From assembly GCA_001970855.1 (NCBI GenBank), contig LSSN01001320.1, positions 1 to 32,706 on the forward strand: DNA of 32,706 nt, written 5' to 3'. The translations under genes were made by a program, and so were the position numbers. The notes under the pieces are model-generated. The model was not told the DNA's origin, made no database searches, and was given only the letters and a program-made list of their open reading frames with translations. The stretch is from Smittium culicis. Taxonomy: Eukaryota > Kickxellomycota > Harpellomycetes > Harpellales > Legeriomycetaceae. Shown here piece after piece: positions 1 through 9,021 of the stretch (its first letter is position 1; each line of letters opens with the position of its first letter).

Positions 1-14
1 AATCAAATCAAATC

Positions 15-1330
15 TCAAAAAGCACACTGCGAATTTTTGATTTCCTTTATAGCTATATCGCCACTGCACTCTATTTTAAATATTATATTAAAGCTTCGAT
101 AATTTTTTTGATATTGTTGTTTAAATGGTCTGGTATAAGATCCAAACCTTTTTTTGAGTAGCTAAAATCACTTTTATTTCTTGAGTTGTTCCTCCTTAGA
201 CATTATGGAGCCTTCTTTTATTGAATTTATCACCATTATACAATCTACCTCTAGCTCGTTACTTTTGTTTTCACGGGGCTTATTGAAGAGTTTAGAATAT
301 ACCCATTTTCCACTCCTAGGTTAAGTGCTCGATGCTGATCCATCAATGTATTTTCAAAATGTACTATCATTTCTTTTGCTAAAATGAGTAAGAATGCCTA
401 ATATTTTTTTCGATGCAGTCTAGAATTAAAGGTATTACAGGCTATGTATTCCCATTAGAAATTATCTGAACTGCTGCAATTATTTTATCGTTAAATCCAC
501 TATAATATCCTTTCCTAGTTAGTTTAATAGATTTCATTATTTCGATAGCTTCCATTTAGGTACATTCATTGCGATACTTTTTTTTGAGGTCTAGATTGAG
601 CGATTCATATTAACTCACCTCGCTGAAATTTGTATGTTTAACAGTCTCTGACCTTTTTCTTTTTAAAGAGGATGCAACTAAGTAATTATTTTCAAAGTCT
701 GCAATATAGGTATACAGGTTGAAGTAGTGGTTAAAACTTCCAAACCAACGTCTGAGTTCCAGTGGTTTCCCTTCAAACTGAGGTGATTAAATATATTTTC
801 AAGTTCTTGAAGAAGTTCCTTATATTCGTTTATGTATTGGTGATATGAGCCCCTTCTGCTTTTCCAAGAGGCCTTTTGTGGCCATTATCGTCTTCTTTTG
901 AAGTTCAACAGAGCGTGTTGCTAAAATATTTTGACCACCAATTAATTCGAGCACCTTTTCGAGGAAATTTCTCTCATTGAAAAGAGTTTTATTATTTTTT
1001 TTATTGATTCCAATTCTTTCAAAGCACTTTGAATTTCAAGTCGAATTGCGTTCTTGACTTTAATTAATTCCTAGTTTTGATCACTTGCAGTTTGAATCGA
1101 TTCAATCTATTCTCCTATCCGTTTTTATTTTATATACAATGCTCCTTCTCTAATCAACAGCAGTGAATCAATTTCTGGAAGTTTTTTCAAAAGTTCTTCA
1201 AACTTTTTTTTTTTTTTCTGGTTCTCAACTAATTTTAGATATTTTACAGTATAGGGATACTTATTTAATAAGAGAATAAACTGGTTTCTATCTATTATGA
1301 CAATACTATTAATATAATAATAAATCTTTT
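15..1330 (-). pseudogene. Decayed unidentified protein-coding gene
   Basis: Read on the minus strand, this stretch gives about 430 codons of protein-like, partly coiled-coil sequence, but only by switching frame about four or five times and passing about ten stops. Recognisable pieces include NAIRLEIQSALKELESIKK (near 1055-1000), NFLEKVLELIGGQNILATRS (near 975-915), FEGKPLELRRWFGSFNHYF (near 777-722), KKYRNECT (near 580) and LAKEMIVHFENTLMDQH (near 377-330). Nearly all stops are TAA or TAG where glutamine would fit a Lys/Glu/Gln-rich helix; one or two are TGA. That is what C-to-T change in CAA, CAG and CGA codons would leave. Stop density (about 2%) is well below that expected for random DNA of this composition. 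No start is clear at the 5' (right) end. I do not recognise the family; a host gene or a transposon gene are both possible. Confidence 0.5.
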
Positions 1331-1884
1331 ATATTGTAATTAGACTTTTAATTAATGTTGGCTAAATATTTTAATTAGGGGTTAACTAACTAATATCTAA
1401 CAAATGTGGACTTGAAGAAAATTAATCTGAATTTTTTAATGATAAATCAGGTTTTATTTTCCCACTTATTTTTTCTTAAAATTTCGTTTTTTAACCTTCG
1501 TACCATACTTTTGCAGTTTTTATACTTTTTACTGTGCAAATTTGTATTAATCTATTACAAAGTTTATAATATATCAAGAAATTTTAAATTTTATAAGAAT
1601 TTTAATTATTTTTTAAAGGTGTATAATTTTCTTTGTAAAGTTAATTTTATAATTTATCATTTTAGCCACTTGAATGTAATAAAGGAACAATTTTTTTACC
1701 TATAAATATTTCCAGAATGAATAAAATAAAATAGAATAGAATATTATTTTTTATGATTTTACTTTGATTTCAAAATCAAATTTCAAAACTATTCCACATA
1801 TTTACTTATAAATCATTCTATGATTGATTGATTGATTGATTCGTTTTCTTAACATTTTTATGTGCAATAAATTCATTTTGATCT
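1331..1884. other. AT-rich non-coding stretch
   Basis: Very AT-rich sequence rich in poly-T and poly-A runs. A 99-codon open frame at 1406-1705 has no ATG start and consists almost only of Phe, Leu, Tyr, Asn and Ile, as expected of AT-rich DNA by chance. It contains a pure TGAT microsatellite at 1821-1841 (five units). I see no gene here. Confidence 0.6.
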
Positions 1885-2369
1885 ATCAAATATAGCCAAA
1901 TGTATTCAATAAAAGCACATTGATATCTATATTGATACATAGATTGGCTTATTTTAGAATAGCAGAAAAAAAACTATAAATATCTGACGAATCAGTATAT
2001 TTGTTTTCATAAGGAGTGATGATCAGTAAAGGGTTAAATCTATACAATTTAAAATGTTTACATAATTTAGAGCTCTCAATTTATTAGATTAATATACAAT
2101 GAACGGAAATCTTAATTATTTCCTGCTAGGTTTCAAAAAACCGAGGTTTTTTAAAAGTCTATTAGCTTGCTCATATTAATCTAATTTATTATTTAGATAA
2201 ACCAAAGCTGGTCCATTACCCTGGAAAGAGTTTGAATAAAGCATATATGAATCTTGAATTTTTGGTTTGAATTGAATCGTGCAAAATTTTCAAATTTCAA
2301 AATTTATTTTAGATTGGTTAGAATTATATTTTAATACAGAGTATTTGTTTAATTAACCCTTTCCCGGGA

Positions 2370-2952
2370 GGTAGACTATTTTTGGCCCACGAGATATAGC
2401 TAACTGTGTTCAATAAAAATGCTTTAATTCTGCGGCTTTAAGAATTATTGGCTTACTGTTGAAAAATAGCAAATAGTAGTTTACTTTTAAATAATAAACG
2501 AATCATAAAATTGATTTTTTAAAAGAGTGTTGGGCTGGAAAGGGTTAAATCAATACACCAAATAAGGTTTGGAGTGAGGAAAATTTTAATAGAAAATATT
2601 CTGCTACTCAATAGAATCTCAGATATATAGCTAACTACACTCAAAAAAAAAAATAAATCCGATGCTTCAATAAATTTCGGTTTATTGTAAAACATTACCA
2701 AATGATTAAATTATCTATACATATAAAGCGAATAAATAAATTCGTTTATATAATGCGTGTTGTGCAGGAAAGAGCTAACCCTTTCACATCTACAATCTTT
2801 GAAAAAGTCAATTTATTGATTCGTTTATGATTTATAAGTACATTTATTTTTTTCTGTTAAATCACAATAAATAAATGATTGAAATAGACACGGAATTTAA
2901 GAATTTTAATTGAACGCTGTTGGGTATATTTTGTATTGAAAAATAGTCTACC
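2370..2952. repeat. Short inverted repeat pair
   Basis: GGTAGACTATTTTT at 2370-2383 recurs as its exact reverse complement at 2939-2952. The similarity extends more loosely into the flanks: CCCGGGA beside the left copy, CGCCCG beside the right. The two arms bracket two copies of the dispersed repeat family, so they could be inverted units of the same family or the ends of an old element. Confidence 0.4.
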
Positions 2953-3052
2953 GCCCGTAAAAGTGTTAACGGACCATTTCCAAAGAAGTTAAATTGTGAA
3001 ATGACGTAAAATATTTGGTTACTAAAAAAATACCAAGATAAAGTTTCATACA

Positions 3053-3610
3053 AGCAATGGATCAGTAAAAAATTTGCTTATAATAATTATTTCCCATAAA
3101 TGGATTGAATAACGAGTGGAGAACAAAATACTATACGGATCGTGGAAGCCAGAAGTTAAAGTTCATAATTGACAGCATTTTCGGTTTAGCATATGATTGG
3201 TTATATAAAATTTGTGGAAAATATTATTTACCGTGGCATATTAGTTTTATTTTGTTAGTAATTACGAACCAGGGAAAAAAAAATGCGCGTGCTCATAAAC
3301 GAAGATTTTTTTCACTTATCGTTCTAGGGTATTATTCGTAAGATAAAAAATGGCCATATCTTATATTCATGCAATTATTATATTTTATAAGCAATAATAA
3401 GCCACATATTGCATGTCATCGGCATTAAATTATTGTGCTGAGTATTGAATGGAAAAGTTGTAGTTTCTAGGAAAGTTATGCAATTTCCGAGAGAGTTTAA
3501 ATAGATTAGAAATTTATTATAACTGTGCCACAATAAATTTGATAGGCCAAGATACTCATATTCTATAATTTAAACTCTTGCATATACAGCGTATTGTTTT
3601 AAATCAAATA
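3053..3610. other. Intergenic stretch, no gene seen
   Basis: AT-rich sequence. A 78-codon open frame at 3105-3341 begins at TTG, not ATG. It has no recognisable domain and no promoter-like element nearby. I do not call a gene. Confidence 0.5.
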
Positions 3611-4027
3611 ATTATAGTTAACTACGCCCCTTAAAGATAGCTTTTTCTAAGCTTAAAAATATATTGGCTTTCTTGAATAAGGCAAAAACTAATTAATTTG
3701 CTTACAAATCATAAGTGATTACATAAAATCAGCTATGTTAGATATCATTGGACAAGAAAGTGCAAAATTATGCAAAACAAAACATTGTGCAAAATATAAT
3801 GCGAATAATATCTAGGTAAAAAATAAATAGAAATACGATTTTCGTGTAGTGATAACAAAAATTTAATTGCTAAATTGTATTAAATCTATTTTATTTATTG
3901 AGCGCGTATTTTGTTAATCGAAATTTCGAAATAGATTTTATAGCCGCTATTAAAAAATGTATATAAATATAGTCATAAAATCCTATTCTAATAAAAAACC
4001 ATTAATCAAATAAACAGTAAAACGATT

Positions 4028-4035
4028 TATAAAAG
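4028..4035 (+). promoter_or_regulatory. Candidate TATA box of the first ETR1-like gene
   Basis: TATAAAAG lies 58 nt before the ATG at 4093. A second TATATAAATA lies further upstream at 3960-3969. Both are in an A-rich leader that is typical of AT-rich fungal promoters. Placement by motif and distance only. Confidence 0.35.
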
Positions 4036-4092
4036 ACAACTATAATTTGTTCATCACTTTTTCACAAATCACTAAAAAAAATCAATTCAACA

Positions 4093-5232
4093 ATGTCTTC
4101 AGTATCCAAAAATATCGCAAGTGCTTTATTCGCTTCAGAGCTAGGAGCTCCTTCAGAAGTCGTTAGCGCATATGAAGTCGATCTCGGAGAACTTCCAGAA
4201 ACACAAGTCGAGATCGAGATGCTCGTATCTTCTGTAAACCCTCTCGATATACTAGTAATCACAGGAAATGCACCAATCCCATTAAACAACAAAGAGTTCA
4301 AGCTATCTGCCTCAGAGGAGAACCACGGGAAAAGCAGTATTAATTCTACTGTTTTGGGAACTGAGGGAGTTGGTCGCGTTACCAAAATAGGTGCAAAAGC
4401 TAAAAAAGCTACCAACGGAGACCTGGAAGTAGGAGACTACGTGATCCCATTTAATTTCGGAAATTATGGCTCATGGTCTACAAAAATTTACTTGGACCCT
4501 TCAAACCTTGTCGTTTTTAAGAATAGAGAAGGGATTACTGCAAGAGATCTTAGCTCAGTGAACATAAATATATCAACTGCGTATAGAATGATTCTTGATA
4601 TCGAAAAACTAAATGCCGGCGATTACATCATCCAAAATGGCGCTAATAGTGGAGTTGGTAAGTATGTAATCCAACTGGCCAATGCCTGGGGATTCAAAAC
4701 GATCAATGTAATAAGAGACAGATCCGACTTTGATAAAGTCGCTGATGAAATGAAAAAATTGGGGGCTGATATCGTTATCAAGGATACCGAACTCGATTCC
4801 AGTAGCACAAAAGACCTTTTAGGTTCATTATCATCACCAATCAGACTAGGACTGAACTTTGTCAACGGTTCGAATGCAGCAAAAATGGCAAGCCATTTGA
4901 GTCCAGGGAGTACTTTAGCTACTTATGGAATGGTTGCTAATGACCCTATCCCCATTTACCCAACAATGCTGTTACTGCAAAGAATAAAAATTGTAGGGTT
5001 CTCAATATTTGCATTCTATCATAATAACCCAATTGAGGAGAGAGTTAAAACTTGGGAGGATATTGTAAGCCTATTAAGAAGTAAAAAAGTCAAAGCCCAA
5101 GATTCTGAGCTTGTAGCTCTTTACGATGAACAAAACGACAATAAACATTATTCTTCAGAAAAAATGAAGGAATTAGCTCTTGGGGCAATCAATTCGTCTA
5201 AAAAAACCACATTATTATTAAATAAGGACTAA
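4093..5232 (+). CDS. ETR1/MECR-family enoyl-thioester reductase-like protein, paralogue 1
   Basis: 379 residues, no intron. Zinc-free medium-chain dehydrogenase/reductase of the ETR1/MECR family, which reduces trans-2-enoyl thioesters with NADPH in mitochondrial fatty-acid synthesis. Family marks: SSVNPLD (residues 46-52), EGVGRV (91-96), GDYVIPF (114-120), STAYRM (161-166), the nucleotide loop QNGANSGVGK (181-190), the phosphate-contacting IRDR (207-210) and ATYG (276-279). Two oddities. The catalytic Tyr after the IQG motif (GxYP in the family) is Ala60 here (GNAP). Homology starts about ten residues from the Met, leaving no Arg-rich presequence, so mitochondrial import is doubtful. The start is preceded by an A-rich leader and a TATA box. 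The 3' flank has AATAAA at 5346-5351. A second copy lies at 12319-13594. Family assignment is firm; activity and location are open. Confidence 0.9.
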   Translation: MSSVSKNIASALFASELGAPSEVVSAYEVDLGELPETQVEIEMLVSSVNPLDILVITGNAPIPLNNKEFKLSASEENHGKSSINSTVLGTEGVGRVTKIGAKAKKATNGDLEVGDYVIPFNFGNYGSWSTKIYLDPSNLVVFKNREGITARDLSSVNINISTAYRMILDIEKLNAGDYIIQNGANSGVGKYVIQLANAWGFKTINVIRDRSDFDKVADEMKKLGADIVIKDTELDSSSTKDLLGSLSSPIRLGLNFVNGSNAAKMASHLSPGSTLATYGMVANDPIPIYPTMLLLQRIKIVGFSIFAFYHNNPIEERVKTWEDIVSLLRSKKVKAQDSELVALYDEQNDNKHYSSEKMKELALGAINSSKKTTLLLNKD

Positions 5233-5779
5233 ATTTATCTCCATATTGGAATATGAATTATTTTTAAGTTTTAAAATTTAAACTTTAATTTTATTGTATT
5301 TTAATCTCAATCACTTTATACTTTCAATGTTCATATGCTTCATTCAATAAATATTAGTAAAATCCACTTTCCACAATTTTAAATTACATAAAATAAGATG
5401 TCTAGCTACAACTTTCATTAAAGTGCATTAAAAAAACTCCATTATCTTAGCTTGATCAATTTATTTTTTATAAAAACCTTTAAGGCCTTTTTTTAAAATA
5501 TTATTTTATTGCACATTTATCAATGATATAATTTCAAGTTTTAGTTGATATAACGTGGAGTATAAAAATTGTATATTTTAAATTATCTCTTCTCTAGATT
5601 TCTCAATAAAAATGGTCATTATTTCCTTTCTCAATGAGCTTTTTGCATAATCTTATATTTTGGTGTATATTTTCGAATATCTTCATGCTTTAATGTTTTT
5701 TTTGCATAAATTGGTAAATTAATGTTTTTTTTGCTATTTTAAAACTAATTTCCAGAAACAACTCGATTTGCATTATTTT
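5233..5779. other. 3' flank and intergenic stretch
   Basis: Poly-T-rich sequence downstream of the reductase gene. It contains an AATAAA polyadenylation-type signal at 5346-5351, about 115 nt after the stop. No ORF of interest is seen. Confidence 0.5.
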
Positions 5780-6075
5780 TTTTGTTTACGAAGCCTGATT
5801 CAGCCTAGTTGAACATTGTGGGGGGGGGGGGGCGAGGAAGGCTATGCAAACTTTGAGCCAGCTTCGAGCTAGCACTGCCAATCAAAATTTTGAGCTGGAA
5901 ACAGCCAAATTTTTGAACGGCATCCGCGTGTCCAGAATGCTTAAACTGAAAAGTATAAGTGATTTACCAGCACCCTTGAAACAATGCTCAGTGGATATAT
6001 AGCTGATAGAGCGGCACAGGGGCGTAAGTTGAAAAAATATTTTTGAAATGTTTTTTAATAGTTTTTTTACTTTCA
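5780..6075 (+). mobile_element. Truncated 3' end of a LINE (non-LTR retrotransposon)
   Basis: This piece matches the 3' end of the LINE at 28558-29980. Both share a run beginning TTTTGAGCTGGAAACAG (5888-5904 here) that codes for ELETAKFLNGIRVSRM here and ELETVKILDGIRISRS there. Both go on to an ISDL motif, a stop codon and GAGCGGC, and then poly-T-rich sequence. The left part carries an uninterrupted run of 13 G (5820-5832) where the other copy has GGGG and GGGGG tracts. Only the last part of the coding region and the 3' UTR remain. A short A-run follows at 6101-6111. Confidence 0.7.
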
Positions 6076-6109
6076 AGTAATGTTTAATTAACCTTCATAG
6101 ATAAAAAAA

Positions 6110-6724
6110 AATGAAGCTTTGTAATTATTATACATATTATTATTGTTAAACGACGGAAAAAAAAAAGATCTTTTCGAATTCGATTTTGTTTTAGCGAGCT
6201 TGTTTTCATGACTGCTTTTAATTTCAGTCGTTCTAGTATACTTGAATTAATGCTTGTGTCTAGCATTCTGGTGGGTAAGATATATTTAAATTACTTTATG
6301 CGCACAGCTTGGTAGGCTACAATAATTATTTGTTTGTGTTTAGGGTATTAGCATTTTTATGATTTGTACCATCATTGCTATTTTTTCCTAGATTGATTTT
6401 ATTATACTATAGAGTCTAGTATGTTATCATACTAATAAAACTACACGTTTGATTCCTTTCTGGAGCTACCGCTTTTAATTTGAAATAAAATCATAATAGG
6501 ATAAGCCGTAGTATATATAATTTTTATTGGTTGTTTTATAATTAATAGCAAATCAATTATTAAAAATATAAATTGATTTATTATCTTGTCAATTGGTTGG
6601 ATAATTTTAGCAGTTCAAAAAGAGTCAATCGCCTTTGAAAGGATTAAAAATAAAATCAGGCCTTTTTGGTTTGGAACATAAATAGGTTAAAGCCAGGATT
6701 TTTTTTCCCCTTTAAAGTTTCATG
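6110..6724. other. Intergenic stretch, no gene seen
   Basis: AT-rich sequence right of the LINE remnant. It contains only short chance open frames. Nothing can be supported here. Confidence 0.4.
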
Positions 6725-7229
6725 CTATGAGCTAGTTTTAAAACTTCACTGTTTTATTGTCCAGCGAATAAGTGGTATATAATGTTATTAACCTAAAAAA
6801 CTTCTGTCATTTTTGACTGTTCTTCGTGGCATTCAAGAGATAGCTAGCGGCTATTCATAAAGACTTTATTTAATAATTAATAGCAGGTTAAAGGCCAAAG
6901 ACAGATAAAAGAGACTTGTAAAAAGATACCACTTTGTTTATGTGATAAACCAAGCGGATATTCAAACTAATTGAATTTCATGAAACATTAAAGCGAGGTT
7001 GAAGTCTCATTTGGTGTGATATTAACCATTTAATTAAGGTTGGGGGGAAATAAAAAAACATCAGCGTAATGAATTTAAACCTATTCCTTTAAAGGTAAAC
7101 AATCTAAATAAAATCAGATACTATGCCACTAGCGATTGGGTTTATTTTCCTTATTTGGGTTATATTTTTTCTATTCAGAATTTAATAGATCTTGATGCTA
7201 TAAAAATATGCGAAGAATTGGGTTTCTAA
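6725..7229 (+). pseudogene. Possible decayed ORF
   Basis: One plus-strand frame, with a single shift near 7055, reads about 165 codons with eight stops. It includes LFYCPANKWYIMLL (near 6748-6789), VIFDCSSWHSRDS (near 6808-6846), CKKIPLCLCDKPSGYSN (near 6919-6969) and a fully open C-terminus of about 55 codons (SDWVYFPYLGYIFSIQNLI near 7131-7187) ending at TAA 7227-7229. Six or seven of the stops are TAA or TAG. The Trp/Tyr/Cys content is higher than chance AT-rich sequence usually gives. Stop density (about 5%) is only modestly below chance, so this call is weak. I do not recognise the family. Confidence 0.25.
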
Positions 7230-7480
7230 CTGTTTTCGCTTAAAAATAAATGTATAGATCAGAAGAATATATGTAACGGCAAAAAAATTTTTTAGTAGCA
7301 AATATATTGCGCACAGAGATTGTAATTAGTAAATATTGGCATTTATTTTTTAAAAGAGTCAAGTGTAGTTGTAAGTGTAATTTATCAACAATAAAATAAA
7401 GGGCTTGAATAAAAATAAGCTGGAACTTTTTCAAGCCAATCCAATCCAAGTAACAAATCTATAAATCTATAATAAGTAAA

Positions 7481-7582
7481 ATGTTTTGGGTTGTGCTCTG
7501 TAAAAGTCACGAGGAAAAAAAATTCAAAATTACATGCGACCATGGCCAATCATACCAAAATATTAAGGGCAAGTACCTGTAA
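7481..7582 (+). pseudogene. Possible remnant of a MULE/FAR1-type transposase N-terminus
   Basis: An open frame from ATG at 7481 reads 33 codons and includes KSHEEKKFKITCDHGQSY followed by QNIKGKY. This resembles the zinc-binding N-terminal segment of Mutator-like transposases, where a basic stretch is followed by a Cys, a Gly-rich turn and a KG-containing segment. The match is by eye only and covers a very short piece. No transposase core or terminal inverted repeats are visible nearby. Confidence 0.2.
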
Positions 7583-7890
7583 TCTAGCACTATTTTTTTT
7601 TTTTAAAATAAAAAAGTAAAAATCTTAAACTGGTCACTAAATTTTGGTTTGTAGAGCATTTTTCGCATCAGTAATAAAGATGAGTTCTTTTCTATTCATC
7701 AATTTATAGCAAAAAAAATAAAAAACAAAAATCTGATGATTAGGCAAGATCATCAGCTATAACGAGCAGAAAGGGCGTTTACGCATAAATAATTCAATTG
7801 TGTATTAAAGATATTATTTGATTTTATTGATTCGGCCATATTAACAAAAAAGTGGTTGGGCTGATTTCCTGCATAATCAGTTAATTATTG

Positions 7891-7978
7891 TGTTGGGTAA
7901 AGTAGGCGTAGCTTTTTTGTTTTTGATCCTGTTGGGTAAAATAGGTATAGCTTATTTGTATTGATTTTGTCGGGCCAT
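7891..7978 (+). repeat. Tandem repeat of about 39 bp, two and a fraction copies
   Basis: TGTTGGGTAAAGTAGGCGTA at 7891 recurs as TGTTGGGTAAAATAGGTATA at 7930, each followed by GCTT and a T-rich tail. A third partial unit starts as TGTCGGGCCA near 7968. The period is 39 bp. Confidence 0.55.
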
Positions 7979-8726
7979 AAAATAAAATTGTGAGATTAAA
8001 CTAAATAGTAAAATAGCAGCAATTTTCAAGTAACTGAATTGATACTTTTATTGATGAAAAAATCCAAGTATAATCCTTATTTTCTACTATCACTGTTTCT
8101 TATAGTCTAGCAAAAGCAGGCTTATGTGAACTACTTATCGGTCAAATTTAAAGCGAAATAGCTTAGATTGCTTAGATACACGACATTATCAAATATTTTT
8201 TAAGTAATAATTTGTAAAAATGAGATAGTAATACCTTACCAATGCATAGTATTTTTGAAGGATACGTATCATATTGAGCTGTATATGAAAAATTGCAATG
8301 GCAGGAACCTAAAAATAAATGATTTTCAAGCTGAATAGTTTATCACAAATGCACATGACCTCGATTTAGCGATGTGAGGCTGATTATGTGTAAATCAGAT
8401 TCGGAATAAGGTCCGGAGTTATACAATACTGATGGCTAATTAAAGCCAAAAAATTCTTTTGAGCAAAGAACCAATAGTCATATCGAAATACAATAACGCC
8501 AAGGAGTTTTTTTTTTTTTTTTAGTAAATAGCGCTTTGCTTATCTATACACTACGCTATTGTTTTTTCTACCACTATACTTATATTCTTAATAAACAGAT
8601 TATATTAGACCAATTTTTTTTTTACCATTATGAAATATCTATATAAAATAAAGGATAGTGCATAAAAAAAATCAATATCTATCGAACGAAAACCATATTT
8701 TTGCGTGTGAATTTATTGTTGTAACC
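7979..8726. other. Intergenic stretch, no gene seen
   Basis: AT-rich sequence dense in stops in all frames I followed. There is a poly-T run at about 8507-8522. It probably contains the upstream region of the small gene at 8770. Confidence 0.45.
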
Positions 8727-8734
8727 TATAAAAT
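8727..8734 (+). promoter_or_regulatory. Candidate TATA box of the small gene
   Basis: TATAAAAT, 36 nt before the ATG at 8770. Assigned by motif and spacing only. Confidence 0.4.
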
Positions 8735-8769
8735 ACTCAAACCAACTTGTCCATAAAACTATTTAAATC

Positions 8770-9021
8770 ATGATGAACTTATTTGGAGATTTTATCGCCG
8801 TGCTTAATGCAGATGGCTTCAAGGACGAGATTCATCAGCAGTTATGTCACCAGATTCAGGACTATAGTGCAGGGAAGATTTCTATGCGCAGTATAGATGT
8901 GGAAAATCTCATCAAGTATAAAGGCAATGCAAGAATCAAGAGTTTGCTCAAATCAGCAGGGTTGAAAATCCAGGGTGATCAACTTTACGACCAGAGTCAG
9001 CTAAAGTTAATGAAGCAGTAG
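8770..9021 (+). CDS. Small protein of unknown function, 83 residues
   Basis: I do not recognise this protein. It starts with two Met codons (8770 and 8773) and ends at TAG. Its composition is clearly coding: GC is well above that of the surrounding DNA, and residues are varied and charged with no low complexity. The first half is mixed hydrophobic and polar (LFGDFIAVLNADGFKDEI). The second half has a basic helix-turn-helix look (VENLIKYKGNARIKSLLKSA, residues 45-64) and ends in QLKLMKQ. There is no signal peptide or membrane segment, so it is probably soluble. It stands alone in about 7 kb of non-coding DNA between the two ETR1-like paralogues, with a TATA box just upstream. It could be a complete small gene or one exon of a larger one; no good splice partner is obvious. 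Confidence 0.6.
   Translation: MMNLFGDFIAVLNADGFKDEIHQQLCHQIQDYSAGKISMRSIDVENLIKYKGNARIKSLLKSAGLKIQGDQLYDQSQLKLMKQ

Larger units (their letters stand above)
1885..3715 (+). repeat. Diverged dispersed repeat family, at least four copies
   Basis: Four segments of about 100-165 bp share anchors in the same order: about 1885-2043, 2390-2553, 2620-2782 and 3611-3715. The anchors are an ATATAGCYAA start followed by a TTCAATAAAA-like block, then ATTGGCTTA, then an AATAGCAAA-like block, then CGAATCA, and in the first two copies AAAGGGTTAAATC at the right end. The third copy has the end motif as GCTAACCCTTTC. The copies are too diverged to be recent. They carry no ORF and no visible terminal repeats, so the element type is unknown. 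Confidence 0.5.

Noticed and set aside
1406..1705. A 99-codon ORF rich in Phe, Leu, Tyr and Asn
   Set aside because: Its composition is that of chance AT-rich DNA, and it starts at GTG with no eukaryotic start context.
3105..3341. A 78-codon ORF with a charged, hydrophobic C-terminus
   Set aside because: It starts at TTG, has no known motif, and no splice sites link it to other coding pieces.
4062..4415. A 117-codon minus-strand ORF over the start of the first reductase gene
   Set aside because: It is a shadow of the conserved coding strand; the antisense reading has no family match.
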